A DNA stretch of 64,000 bases from JAJVHZ01 sp041395385. GTDB taxonomy: Bacteria; Pseudomonadota; Gammaproteobacteria; JAJPIJ01. This document shows, piece after piece, positions 35,002 through 44,264 of the stretch. The stretch spans positions 372,001-436,000 of the forward strand of contig JAWLAN010000006.1 in NCBI GenBank assembly GCA_041395385.1, given 5' to 3'. The position numbers and the translations under genes are program-made. A model generated the notes under the pieces. The model was not told the origin of the DNA and ran no database searches. It saw nothing but the letters and a program-made list of their open reading frames with translations. The first letter of the stretch is position 1. Every line of letters begins with the position of its first letter.

Positions 35002-37776
35002 ATGAGCAATCCCAGCCGCGACGTCGTACGCATGCTGCAGGAAGAACTGCAGGAGGTTTCAGCCAGCCTCCTGTCTCCGCCGCTCGGGCCCGGGGATACG
35101 CCGGCGCAGGCGCTGCGCGCCCTGTCCCGGCGCCTGCACCGGCTGGCCGGGATGGCGCGTGCCCTCGGCCTGCCCGGTCTGCGACGTGCGATCGAGCATG
35201 CGCAGGCCAACGTGCGGGCATGGCTGATGGAGCATCCCAACGCGGCGCAGCCGCAGCTGTGGCGGCTGGTGGTGGAATGGCCTTTGGAGGTCAACCGCTA
35301 CCTCGAGCGGATCGAGTCGCCGGATTCAATCGCCGCGCTCTGTAATTTCCTCGGCAACCGGGACTGGCTGCGACCGTTGCCGCCCGAGGATTTCGAGATC
35401 CTCGCGCAGGAGCATGGCGCCGAGGAACCGGCGCCGTCCCCGGCGAGCACCGAGGACTCGCTGTCGCTGAAGATCCCCGAAGACGTCTCCCCCGCGATGG
35501 TTGTCGAGCTGCTGCAGGAGGTCCCGGACCTGACCGAACGGCTGGCGCGCCTGGTCGACACATGGGGCGAAGACGGCAGGACTGCTCACAGCCTGATGGA
35601 GGCGCAGCGCGTCGCGCACGCGATAAAGGGCGCGGCCAACACGGTGGGCGTCCGCGGCATCGCGCGATTCACGCACGTGCTGGAGGATGTGCTTGCCCAT
35701 GAGAATCACTCGCCGACGCAATCCCGGGCCCTGCGTTCGCTGGTCGCGCGCGCTGTCGCCTGCCTGCACCAGATGAGCGACGCTCTGCTCGGTCGCGGTT
35801 CGGCGCCGGGCGACGCGGCCGCGATACTTGCGGCCATGCAGGCGCACCTCGACGGCATGGCCGCCGACAGCCAGGCGACGGAGGCCACCCATGCCGAGGG
35901 CACAGGGGCCGGTGGCGCGGGCGCCGTCGCGGAGGTCGAAGACGGCCTCGCCGCCGTCTCCGCCCTGCCCCCGGCCGGCATCAGGATCAACCCGGCACTC
36001 ATCGACGAGGTGTTCCGGCTCGCGGGTGAATGCACGGTGTCGGTGAATCACATGCGCGATGAACTGCAGTGCGCCCGCCAGCTCGCACAGGAACTCGCGC
36101 GGCGGGTGATGGCGGCGCGGGAGCCGGTGCAGGCGCTGCTTGCGATACGCGCGTCCGGCGGCTCGGAGCGCGGGGCCGCGGCCGGTGCATTGGGGCCGGT
36201 CAAACAGCAGGACCTGCGCGAGGCCATCGCCGATGCCTTGATCCTCGACGAGGATCTTCAGGCGCAGATCCGCCTCATCGAGGAACGGCTCAACGCGCAC
36301 GAACGGCTGAACGAGGAGCTGCGCGGACGCGTCAGGCAATGCCGCATGATGCCGGCCGCGGAGATCGTCCCCAGGCTCAAGCGGGCGGTGGCGCAGGCCG
36401 CGAGCCTGGCGGGCAGGGAGACCGAGATCGCGATCGCCGGCAGTCATACCCTGGTCGATACCTACATACTCAACGGGGTGGTGGATCCGCTCATGCACGC
36501 CCTGCGCAACGCGGTCGATCACGGCATCGAGCCGAACGTCGAGAGGCTGCGCCAGGGGAAGCCCGGGATCGGCAGGGTGAATCTGACCTTCCAGCACGAG
36601 GGCAACGAGGTACTTATCCGCTGCGAGGACGACGGGCGCGGTCTGGATGCCGCGCTCATACGGCAGCGTGCCATTGCGCGCGGAATCATCGCCCCCGGCG
36701 AGGAGCTCGACGAGGAGCAGCTGGTCCGGCTGGTCTTCCGTCCCGGGTTTTCCACGCGCGAACACGCCTCGCAGACCTCGGGTCGAGGCATCGGCATGTC
36801 CGCGATCGCGGCCCAGATCGCGCGCCTGAAGGGTTCGGTGGATATCCGTTCGCGGCCAGGAAAGGGTTGCACGATCGAGATCCGGGTTCCGGAGTCGATG
36901 CTGTCGGTCGGCGCCGTCCTGGCGGCCGTCAACAATTACACCGTGGCGATCTCCAACAGAGGCCTGCTGCGCGTCAGCATGATCGAGGCCGATCAGATCC
37001 GCGCCGAGGGTGCGGAGGCGTACGCCGAACTGGACGGTGACCGTCTGCCGGTGCGGACGCTCAATTCCCTCCTGTTCGCCAATGCCCCCCCGCTGGCCGC
37101 CTCGCCGCACACGCAGCTGCCGGCGCTGCTCATGCGCGCGGGCGAGTCGCGCTGCCTGGTGGTCGTCGAGGGCATACTTGGAACGCGCACGATGAGCCTC
37201 ACGGCCCCGGGCCTGTACCTGCGCGCGGTGCCGGGCCTGTTGGGCACCACGACCATGACCGACGGGATGATCGTGGCGGTCCTGGATCTCACCGAGCTGC
37301 TTGCGCAGCCCGCCGCGTGGACGCCGAACGCGCCGATCGAGCCGGACGTTGCACAGCAGGAGGACAACCGCCCCCTGGCCCTGGCCGTGGACGATTCGAT
37401 CAGTATCCTCCGCGAGTTGACCCATACCCTCGGTGCCCGCGGGCTACGGACGCATGCCATCCAGGACGGGACGCGCGCCTGGGAGTACCTGCAATCGGTC
37501 ACGCCCGGCCTGGTCATCGTCGACGCCAACATACCCGGCATGAGCGGCGCGGAGCTCTGTTCCAGGATCCGCACCGACGACCGGCTGCGCCCGGTGCCGG
37601 TGATCATGATCAGCGCCAACGCGGACGCCTACCGCGCCCGCGCCCAACAGGCGGGCGCCACCTGGCTGCTGCCCAAGACCGGATTGCGACCGTTGCTCGA
37701 GGAGGTGCTGCAGCGGATACTCGCCGCCCCCGGATCCGAGGCCGGCAACCAGGACAACTCCTCGGTGCCGGCCTGA
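35002..37776 (+). CDS. CheA-type hybrid histidine kinase (HPt-ATPase-CheW-REC)
   Basis: About 924 residues. An N-terminal helical region (1-150, a likely degenerate HPt) is followed by an HPt domain with the phospho-histidine in HAIKGAANTVG (near residue 205). A dimerisation helix pair and ATPase domain follow with HALRNAVDHGIE (N box), EDDGRGLD (G1) and GRGIGMS (G2). A CheW-like regulatory domain lies at about 625-770. The C-terminal receiver has the phospho-aspartate in VIVDANIPGMSG and the lysine in LLPKTG. The architecture is a small ChpA. GTG 34963 is an alternative start. Confidence 0.92.
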   Translation: MSNPSRDVVRMLQEELQEVSASLLSPPLGPGDTPAQALRALSRRLHRLAGMARALGLPGLRRAIEHAQANVRAWLMEHPNAAQPQLWRLVVEWPLEVNRYLERIESPDSIAALCNFLGNRDWLRPLPPEDFEILAQEHGAEEPAPSPASTEDSLSLKIPEDVSPAMVVELLQEVPDLTERLARLVDTWGEDGRTAHSLMEAQRVAHAIKGAANTVGVRGIARFTHVLEDVLAHENHSPTQSRALRSLVARAVACLHQMSDALLGRGSAPGDAAAILAAMQAHLDGMAADSQATEATHAEGTGAGGAGAVAEVEDGLAAVSALPPAGIRINPALIDEVFRLAGECTVSVNHMRDELQCARQLAQELARRVMAAREPVQALLAIRASGGSERGAAAGALGPVKQQDLREAIADALILDEDLQAQIRLIEERLNAHERLNEELRGRVRQCRMMPAAEIVPRLKRAVAQAASLAGRETEIAIAGSHTLVDTYILNGVVDPLMHALRNAVDHGIEPNVERLRQGKPGIGRVNLTFQHEGNEVLIRCEDDGRGLDAALIRQRAIARGIIAPGEELDEEQLVRLVFRPGFSTREHASQTSGRGIGMSAIAAQIARLKGSVDIRSRPGKGCTIEIRVPESMLSVGAVLAAVNNYTVAISNRGLLRVSMIEADQIRAEGAEAYAELDGDRLPVRTLNSLLFANAPPLAASPHTQLPALLMRAGESRCLVVVEGILGTRTMSLTAPGLYLRAVPGLLGTTTMTDGMIVAVLDLTELLAQPAAWTPNAPIEPDVAQQEDNRPLALAVDDSISILRELTHTLGARGLRTHAIQDGTRAWEYLQSVTPGLVIVDANIPGMSGAELCSRIRTDDRLRPVPVIMISANADAYRARAQQAGATWLLPKTGLRPLLEEVLQRILAAPGSEAGNQDNSSVPA

Positions 37777-37816
37777 CCCGCGGGTGTCGCCAGCCTTGTT
37801 TATCTGGCGTCTCATT

Positions 37817-37833
37817 CCGCAGATAATCTGCGG
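37817..37833. other. short perfect stem-loop
   Basis: CCGCAGA-TAA-TCTGCGG, a 7-bp stem with a 3-base loop, lies between the CheA gene and the receiver-kinase gene, 29 bp before the latter. It could attenuate or process the transcript. No T-run follows. Confidence 0.4.
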
Positions 37834-37861
37834 GTAGCTTCAGCTCAAGAAGGCGCCTGCT

Positions 37862-39196
37862 TTGCTCAAGGTTCTGGTCATTGACGACTCGCGCGTCGTG
37901 CGCAAGATGATGGTGGAGTCACTGCGCACGGAGTTCGCGGGCGCCGCGGTCGACGAGTACGACCCGTGCATCCAGGGATTCCCGGGCTCGGAATTCGGAT
38001 GGTCGTATTACGACATCGTGTTCCTCGATTACAACCTCGGGCTGGCCGGCGAGGACGGCCTCACCTGGCTGCGCAAGTTCCAGAATTTCGCCGATATGCC
38101 ACCGGTCATCATGCTGACCGAGGAGGAGCGCATCAGCGTCATCGTCAAGGCGATCAAGGCCGGCGCCAAGGACTACGTGCTGAAACGCGATCTCAAGAAC
38201 GCGGATCTGGCCAACATCATCTACCGCGCGCTCGGGATCGAGGGCGACGAGGCCGAGGCCAACACGCTCAACGAGATCCCGGCCCTGGAGGTGCCCACCG
38301 CGGCCACGGAGCGGACCCAGGGGCACGGCGAGAACGCCCCGGTCACGCAGCGGCACGAATCACTCGTGTCGCGCCGCAACGGCGCGCCGCAGGACACCAT
38401 ACGCGTACACATCCCCGGCTACCGCATCATCGCCCCGATCGCGCAAGGCGGCATGACCACGATCTTCCTCGCCCAGAGGGTCGAGGACGACCTGGAGATC
38501 GTCCTGAAGCTGATGTTCACGCGCGACCAGCCCGACACGCCGCTGTTGCGCTATTTCATGCAGGAATACGCGCTCATCTCCAAGCTCAACCACCCCTACA
38601 TCATCAAGATCTTCGAGCGTGCGTTCGCGAAGGACTTTGCCTATATCGCCATGGAGTACCTGCCCGCGGGGAACCTGGTGGCGCGCATCCGCAAGGGCCT
38701 GATGCCGGACAAGGCGCTGCAGTACATACGCCAGATCGCCGAGGCGCTGGGAGCGGTTCACAACCTGAGCATCGTACACCGGGACCTTAAGCCGTCGAAC
38801 ATCCTGTTCCGCCAGAACGACACCGTGGCGATCACGGACTTCGGCGTGGCGCATTTCGCCGCCGGCATGAGTGGCATCGACGAGACGCAGGTTCTGATCG
38901 GCAGCCCCTCCTACATGAGCCCGGAGCAGTGCAAGCGCCGCCCCGTGGACCCGCGCAGCGATCTGTACAGCCTCGGGGTGGTGATGTTCGAGATGCTGAC
39001 GGGGGGCAAACCGTACACGGGGCGCAGCATTCCGGAGATCATCGATGCCCACATCCGCGCCCCGGTACCTCGCCTCCCCGACGAACTGCGGCAGTATCAG
39101 GCGCTCATAGACGGCCTGCTGGCGAAGGACCCGGCCGAACGATTCCAGAGCGCGGGCGAGTTCATCGCCGGCCTGGAATGGATCTGCCAGGGCTGA
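37862..39196 (+). CDS. receiver domain-Ser/Thr protein kinase hybrid
   Basis: 444 residues, start TTG 37862. Residues 1-125 are a receiver: VLVIDDSRVVRKMM, phospho-aspartate in VFLDYNLGLAGEDG, IMLTEEE and LKRDL. A linker of about 60 residues leads to a Hanks-type kinase (about 180-440): glycine loop IAQGGMTTIFLA (one glycine short of GxGxxG), lysine in VLKLMF, catalytic VHRDLKPSNIL near 306, TDFGVA near 325 and SYMSPEQC. The core residues for activity are present. Phosphorelay from the neighbouring CheA could control the kinase. It closes the cluster. Confidence 0.92.
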   Translation: MLKVLVIDDSRVVRKMMVESLRTEFAGAAVDEYDPCIQGFPGSEFGWSYYDIVFLDYNLGLAGEDGLTWLRKFQNFADMPPVIMLTEEERISVIVKAIKAGAKDYVLKRDLKNADLANIIYRALGIEGDEAEANTLNEIPALEVPTAATERTQGHGENAPVTQRHESLVSRRNGAPQDTIRVHIPGYRIIAPIAQGGMTTIFLAQRVEDDLEIVLKLMFTRDQPDTPLLRYFMQEYALISKLNHPYIIKIFERAFAKDFAYIAMEYLPAGNLVARIRKGLMPDKALQYIRQIAEALGAVHNLSIVHRDLKPSNILFRQNDTVAITDFGVAHFAAGMSGIDETQVLIGSPSYMSPEQCKRRPVDPRSDLYSLGVVMFEMLTGGKPYTGRSIPEIIDAHIRAPVPRLPDELRQYQALIDGLLAKDPAERFQSAGEFIAGLEWICQG

Positions 39197-39218
39197 GGCT
39201 GCCGGCGCGCGCCGAGGC

Positions 39219-39872
39219 TCACACGTCGACGGCCGTCTCGTCCGTGAGCACGGGCTGGAACTGGCCGCTGGCGGGGTCGAACATGGACAGGTGGCCGTCG
39301 GCGATCCCGAAGTGCATGCCGTGCAGCGCGATCCTCCCGTCCTCCACGCGCTCGCCGATCCATGGATAAGTGAGCAGGTTCTCCATGCTCAGTCTCACGA
39401 TCTGGTACTCCATGTGAAGCAGACGCTCCGCCGGCGGCAGTGGCAGGCGCATCATGCGGTCGCGCGCGGTCATCGCGATGTTCATCCAGCTGCCAATGAA
39501 CTCGGCGTTGGGTATCTGGTTGTGATAGCCTTCGAGCAGCGCCGCCGCGCCGCCGCAGCGTGCGTGCCCCATCACGACGATGTGCGACACGTTCAGATGC
39601 AGCACGGCGAACTCCAGCGCCGCGCCCGTCGCCTGGTGGCGCGCGATCGGCGAGTTCGGCGGCACGAGATTGGCAACGTTGCGCAGGACGAACACCTCGC
39701 CCGGGCTGGTGTCGAATATGGTCGCGGGATCGACCCGGCTGTCGCAGCAGGCGATAAACATGGTCTGCGGGGATTGGCCTCGCGCCTCTAGATCCCGGAA
39801 CAGTTTCTGGGCTGCCGGGAAGCGGGTATGACGGAATCGCTGATAGCCGGAGATCAGACCTTCGATGCTCAT
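39219..39872 (-). CDS. can: beta-carbonic anhydrase
   Basis: 217 residues. It interconverts CO2 and bicarbonate in the cytoplasm. The zinc ligands are in CCDSRVDP and MGHARCGG, and the Asp-Arg dyad is in the first motif. Start ATG 39872 gives MSIEGLISGYQRFR, the family N-terminus. The open frame extends far upstream but runs opposite another gene. It is convergent with the receiver-kinase gene (22 bp) and divergent from the QEGLA gene. Confidence 0.95.
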   Translation of the reverse strand: MSIEGLISGYQRFRHTRFPAAQKLFRDLEARGQSPQTMFIACCDSRVDPATIFDTSPGEVFVLRNVANLVPPNSPIARHQATGAALEFAVLHLNVSHIVVMGHARCGGAAALLEGYHNQIPNAEFIGSWMNIAMTARDRMMRLPLPPAERLLHMEYQIVRLSMENLLTYPWIGERVEDGRIALHGMHFGIADGHLSMFDPASGQFQPVLTDETAVDV

Positions 39873-39923
39873 GAGTTCAACCTCGCTTCGATCACGGGTC
39901 GCGCGCTGAGTGATGAAAGCGGC

Positions 39924-41234
39924 ATGGCCGATCCAAGCACGATCCGAGTGCCGGCGGCAATGACGGACCCCGTAGCACATCATATCGCACTGGACCGGAA
40001 GCTTGTTGAGACCGCTCAGTCGATCAAGCTGCTCACCGCGCTGGCATGGCCGGAGTCCGTCTACGAGGAGTTCCGGAAAGGATGGCGGCGCGGCAACGCG
40101 CGATTGCCGCGGGTCGAATATCCCCGCAACGACCACGCCAGCCGCATCCCCTCGCTGCTGGCGATCATGGCGGCCTGCGATCGCTGCCACCCCCTCGGCA
40201 ACTACGTCTACCTGACGGCGGAGAGCTTCCTGCTGGCGGCCCGCATGCTGCAGTGTATCGGTCAGCCGCAGTTCCGGGAGTTGTCGGTGAGTCTCTACGG
40301 CCAGCCGAAGGACGCCATCGCAACCGGCAGCCTCACCCATCTGCACGCCGCCGACTTCTTTGCCGAGATGACCGGTGAGTTCGCCAACGCGGCGTCGATA
40401 CCGGAGGCGGAATTCTCGCTCGGCTCCGAGGACGTCGCCGAGGCCTTGCGCAGCCGCCTGGTCCCGTTCTTCTCCCATCACCCCATCAAGGTCGTCATCG
40501 ACCCGGCGATAGCTTCCAAGGCCGCCGCCGGCGCGTTTCGCATACGCCTGCGATCGGCCACGCGCTTCACTGCGATGGACGTCGCGCAACTGATACATCA
40601 CGAGGGATACGTCCACATGCTCACCGCGTTGAACGGGCGGGAGCAGCCCCGGCTCGCCAGCCTGGGCCTGGCCGCCCCGCGTACCACGTGGACACAGGAG
40701 GGGCTGGCGACGTTCTCGGAACTGATCAGCGCCTCGGTCGACCTGCACCGGATGCGGCGCATCGCGCTGCGCACGCACGCGGTGCAGATGGGGCTGGATG
40801 GCGCGGATTTCATCGACATCTTCCGCTTCTTCCTCGACTCCGGCCAGGACGAGTACGAGAGCTTTCAGTCGACGGCCCGCATCTTTCGCGGCGGTGATCC
40901 GCGCGGCCGGGTCGTGTTCACGAAGGACGTCGTGTATCTGCAGGGGTTGCTGCGCACGCACACGTTCCTGCGCAAGGCGGTGCAGTCCAACAAGTTCCAC
41001 TACGCGGAACATCTGTTCGCGGGACGCATGACGCTGGGAGACGTCATCGCGCTGGAGCCGTACTTCCAGAGCGGGGTCATCGCCCCGCCGCTGTACGAGC
41101 CGCCGTGGCTGCAGCAGCGCAGCTGCCTCGCCGCCTACCTGTGCTATTCGATCTTCGCCAACAAGATAAACCTTGCGGCGGTCAGCCTCGAGGACTTCCA
41201 GAACATGGAGCAGCGCGCGCCACAGCCGGCGTAG
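39924..41234 (+). CDS. QEGLA-motif protein (DUF1704, MATCAP-like peptidase family)
   Basis: 436 residues from ATG 39924. It matches the family annotated as flavohemoglobin expression-modulating QEGLA motif protein: TQEGLATFSE near residue 257 and the zinc-type HHEGYVHML motif near 222 are both present. Related eukaryotic proteins are tyrosine carboxypeptidases, so a metallopeptidase role is likely. The substrate is unknown. The start is uncertain: ATG 39828 would overlap the divergent can gene, and MTDPVAHH at 39960 is a shorter option. Confidence 0.85.
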   Translation: MADPSTIRVPAAMTDPVAHHIALDRKLVETAQSIKLLTALAWPESVYEEFRKGWRRGNARLPRVEYPRNDHASRIPSLLAIMAACDRCHPLGNYVYLTAESFLLAARMLQCIGQPQFRELSVSLYGQPKDAIATGSLTHLHAADFFAEMTGEFANAASIPEAEFSLGSEDVAEALRSRLVPFFSHHPIKVVIDPAIASKAAAGAFRIRLRSATRFTAMDVAQLIHHEGYVHMLTALNGREQPRLASLGLAAPRTTWTQEGLATFSELISASVDLHRMRRIALRTHAVQMGLDGADFIDIFRFFLDSGQDEYESFQSTARIFRGGDPRGRVVFTKDVVYLQGLLRTHTFLRKAVQSNKFHYAEHLFAGRMTLGDVIALEPYFQSGVIAPPLYEPPWLQQRSCLAAYLCYSIFANKINLAAVSLEDFQNMEQRAPQPA

Positions 41235-41249
41235 CGCGTCGCGCTGGCG

Positions 41250-42839
41250 TCAGTTGGCGCGCACGCCCTCGAAGCCGAGCACGTCGCGGGCGCTGACGAC
41301 CTCCGCGCCCCAGGTGGTGGCCGGTGGGATGTAGATGCAGTCGCCGGCGCGCAGGAGCATCGATTCGCCCTCGATGATGAGCTTCATCTCACCCTGGTAG
41401 AGCGCGCACACGGTCTCGACGTCGGCGTTCTTGTCCGGCAACACGCTGCTCGGCGGATATCCCACCGGCTGGCACTTGTAGCCCCGGATCATGATCTTCT
41501 GCAGCATCGACTGCTTGCTGAGCAGGTCGTCGGTCTTAGGATCCCAGTGCTCGACCTTCAGCTTGTCCATGGTGCGGAAGGACACCACGCAATTGCCGCC
41601 CTGGAAGCGGGCTTCGTAGAGCGCGGTGTCGATGCGCTTGACCAGCTCCGCGGGCTCGTAATCCTTGATGGGGATGAGCGTAGCCACACCCACATGGGCC
41701 GTGAGCGTCTGTCCGGCGTGCACGACCTCGTGCGGGATCTTCTGCTGCTCGATGCGCTTGCGCAGCGCATCGGCGATGCGGACGGCGTTGCGGCCGTCGC
41801 AGTCCGGCAGCAGGATGGCGATCCCCGCGCCGTCGTAGCGGGCTGCCAGATCACCGGGCCGCCGGCCGACGGCGGCCGCCAGGCGCGCAATCCGGTGCAG
41901 CATCGCATCGGCGGCCTGTACCCCGTGCGCCTCGCGATAATGGTCGAATTCGTCGATCTCGCACATCAACAGCGATAGCGGCCGCTTGGCACGCATCTGC
42001 CGGCGCCACTCCGCGTCCAGGTGTTCCTCGAACGTGCGGCGATTGGCGATGCCGGTGACCGGGCACAGCGGCGAGACCCGGCTCAGGGTCTCCGAGAGCG
42101 CCTGCGCCTTGCTCTTCATCAGGCCAAGATCCGCGGAGGCGCGTTTGGCCTCGTTCTCGGCCTGCTGACGGCGATCGTTGTTGAGGCGCACGCTCTGATT
42201 GAGCTTGTCGATCTCGGTGCGGCGGGCCTCCAGCACGCCGCGCATCTGTTGGACGTCGTCCTCCAGCGCCAACAGCCGGTTGTTGACGCGATACAGGGCG
42301 CGCGAGGCGAAGATCGTCAACCCCAGGGCGACCAGCATGATGACCCCGATAGCCGAGGCCTGGGTATTGCCCCGGGCAAGCATGCTCAGGCTGGCCGGAA
42401 GCAGCGCGGGCACCGCGAAGGCCAGCACCGGTGCCCGGATGCCGCCGTAGATGGGCACCGTGCAGATGGTGACGAAGGCCAGCCAGAACAGCAGCACGCT
42501 GGCCGCCTGGATGTCGGCGTGACGAACGGCCAGGAATGCCAGCCCGCCGAAGGCCGCGCCGAGAAGTCCGGCACCCGCGACAAAACCGCGGTACCACGCG
42601 GGGTTGCGTGGCCGCTTGTGGCGCCGCCCGCGTGAGCGATATAGCCCCGCCAGCCATAATCTGACCCCGATGATGAGCGCGACCGCGATCACCCAGCCGA
42701 CGAGCAGACGGTTTTCCACGTGCTCGTGACAAAGGAAGGCGAAGACCAGACCCGCTACGGCCAGGCCCGGCGCTTCGTTCCGTGTCTGGCGGTAAAGCAG
42801 ACCGGCGAATTCCGGCGCGGCCTCTTCTTGCTTGTCCAT
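41250..42839 (-). CDS. membrane protein with degenerate GGDEF domain fused to a cupin
   Basis: 529 residues. About six membrane spans lie in residues 20-200, then a coiled coil (about 205-285) and a GGDEF-type domain (about 295-450). The active-site motif is RYDGAGIAILLP instead of RYGGDEF, so cyclase activity is probably lost. Other cyclase features remain (VTGIANRRTFEEHL, ALYEARFQGGN). Residues 455-529 form a cupin barrel (YQGEMKLIIEGESMLLRAGD). Start ATG 42839 has a GGGGG ribosome site. It may be a receptor for a nucleotide or a small ligand. Confidence 0.85.
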   Translation of the reverse strand: MDKQEEAAPEFAGLLYRQTRNEAPGLAVAGLVFAFLCHEHVENRLLVGWVIAVALIIGVRLWLAGLYRSRGRRHKRPRNPAWYRGFVAGAGLLGAAFGGLAFLAVRHADIQAASVLLFWLAFVTICTVPIYGGIRAPVLAFAVPALLPASLSMLARGNTQASAIGVIMLVALGLTIFASRALYRVNNRLLALEDDVQQMRGVLEARRTEIDKLNQSVRLNNDRRQQAENEAKRASADLGLMKSKAQALSETLSRVSPLCPVTGIANRRTFEEHLDAEWRRQMRAKRPLSLLMCEIDEFDHYREAHGVQAADAMLHRIARLAAAVGRRPGDLAARYDGAGIAILLPDCDGRNAVRIADALRKRIEQQKIPHEVVHAGQTLTAHVGVATLIPIKDYEPAELVKRIDTALYEARFQGGNCVVSFRTMDKLKVEHWDPKTDDLLSKQSMLQKIMIRGYKCQPVGYPPSSVLPDKNADVETVCALYQGEMKLIIEGESMLLRAGDCIYIPPATTWGAEVVSARDVLGFEGVRAN

Positions 42840-42915
42840 CCGCCTGTTACCCCCGATTGTTGTTGTTTCTAGTATATATGCAGGGCTGCCCGAGCATGGA
42901 GCATGCCATGCCCCT

Positions 42916-43227
42916 TCAGGGCCCCCGGACCGCGTCCAGGCTGACCACTGGCTCCTCCCCAAGGACCTCGGCGCTGTGCACCGCCCCGGCGGGGACCTCC
43001 ACCCAGTCGCCCGCCTGGAGCTCGACCGCCCCCTCCCCGAGGGTGATCCGGAATCGCCCGCTCAGCACCGCGTCGACCTTGTCCACCGCGTGGGTATGCG
43101 GCGGGAAGCGGGTGCCGGGCGGATAGACATAAACGGCCACGCGGTACCCCATCGCGACGAGCCTCCGGCCAAGGGCCGCCTCGGTCAGCGGACCGTCGAC
43201 CGGCTCGTCCCAATGGCCGGTGACCAC
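42916..43227 (-). CDS. cupin-domain protein
   Basis: 103 residues forming one small cupin barrel. Motif 1 is PPHTHAVDKVDAVLSG, with two histidines and a Glu-to-Asp change. Motif 2 is DWVEVPAGAVHSAEV with the third histidine, so a metal site is likely. The function is unknown. It is separate from the fused cupin at 41250. It lies between that gene and the rhomboid gene on the same strand, 7 bp after the rhomboid stop. Confidence 0.8.
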   Translation of the reverse strand: MVTGHWDEPVDGPLTEAALGRRLVAMGYRVAVYVYPPGTRFPPHTHAVDKVDAVLSGRFRITLGEGAVELQAGDWVEVPAGAVHSAEVLGEEPVVSLDAVRGP

Positions 43228-43234
43228 GCCGGAT

Positions 43235-43966
43235 TCACCCGCGGCGGCGGCCGGGGGGGAGCGCCGGGGCGGGTTGCGCAGGGTGGAACAACGGCACGTC
43301 GCGATGCTTGAACAGGGGAATGAGCACCATGCCGGCGATGAACCCGCCTATATGCGCGAACCAGGCCACCCCGCCCTTCTCGCCGCCACCGGCAGCCGCT
43401 GAGGAGAATATCTGCATGACGAACCAGAACCCCAGTACGAGCAGGGCCGGGAGCCGGATCATCTGCGCATAGAAGCCCAGCGGCACGACCGTGAGCACGC
43501 GCGCATGAGGGTACAGAAGCAGATACGCCCCGAGAACGCCCGATATCGCACCGCTCGCCCCGATCATCGGTATCTGCGAGTCCGGATGCATCCATGCCTG
43601 GCCGACCGCCGCGGCCACGCCGCAGAGCAGGTAGAAGATCACGAACCGCGCGTGGCCCATGGAGTCCTCGACGTTGTTGCCGAATATCCACAGGTAGAGC
43701 ATGTTGCCGGCCAGGTGCATTATGCCGCCGTGCAGGAACATGGAGGTGAAGACGGTCGCCTCCGCCGGCAGCAAGGCGAGCTCCGCCGGCAGTTCGGCCC
43801 GGTCGAACAGCACGGCCGGGATCACGCCGAGACTGTAGACGGCACGCTGCCCGCCCTCGCCACCGAGGGACATCTGCCAGAGAAAGACCAACGCGCAGGC
43901 CGCGATGGTCACCATGGTGATCACCGGACTGATGCGGGTGGGATTGTCGTCGTGCAGCGGGATCAT
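43235..43966 (-). CDS. rhomboid family intramembrane serine protease
   Basis: 243 residues with about seven hydrophobic segments. The catalytic serine is in GASGAISGVLGAYLL and the histidine in FAHIGGFIAGM. The conserved HGGIMHLAGNMLYLWIFGNN of this subclass is present. It cleaves membrane proteins within the bilayer. The C-terminal tail is proline-rich. Its substrate cannot be told from the context. Confidence 0.93.
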   Translation of the reverse strand: MIPLHDDNPTRISPVITMVTIAACALVFLWQMSLGGEGGQRAVYSLGVIPAVLFDRAELPAELALLPAEATVFTSMFLHGGIMHLAGNMLYLWIFGNNVEDSMGHARFVIFYLLCGVAAAVGQAWMHPDSQIPMIGASGAISGVLGAYLLLYPHARVLTVVPLGFYAQMIRLPALLVLGFWFVMQIFSSAAAGGGEKGGVAWFAHIGGFIAGMVLIPLFKHRDVPLFHPAQPAPALPPGRRRG

Positions 43967-44050
43967 GCAGCGCGGGCAGGTGGGCTGCGGGGGAGTGTAA
44001 CCCCGCGGCCGCCGGGGCGCCTAGCCGCCGGCAGCCAAAGCGGGAGGTGA

Positions 44051-44251
44051 TCAGGAACGCGGCGTGTGGCCCGCGGCCCCCGCATCGGAATCCGTGCAGC
44101 CGCTCGAGCGGGCTGCGCATCCGCCGCAGGCGCTGCGGCATCCGCCGGCGGCGGCGTTGCGGCGCGCGCGCAGCGCGGAGCGCACATACCAGCCGGCGAC
44201 GGCCACGACCACGGCGATGGCGAGCAATTCCTGCACCCGATCGAGATTCAT
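44051..44251 (-). CDS. FeoB-associated Cys-rich membrane protein
   Basis: 66 residues. There is one N-terminal membrane span (LLAIAVVVAVAGWYV) and a short tail with cysteines in GGCRSACGGCAARSSGC. Its place directly after feoB (13 bp) and this build match the FeoB-associated Cys-rich family (FeoC replacement in many bacteria), thought to support ferrous iron uptake. The last part is low-complexity. Confidence 0.75.
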   Translation of the reverse strand: MNLDRVQELLAIAVVVAVAGWYVRSALRARRNAAAGGCRSACGGCAARSSGCTDSDAGAAGHTPRS

Positions 44252-44264
44252 GCGCCCCCCGGCT

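Noticed and set aside
39219..41012. 597-residue extended carbonic anhydrase
   Set aside because: The added N-terminal part is antisense to the QEGLA gene and unlike any carbonic anhydrase. The true start is 39872.
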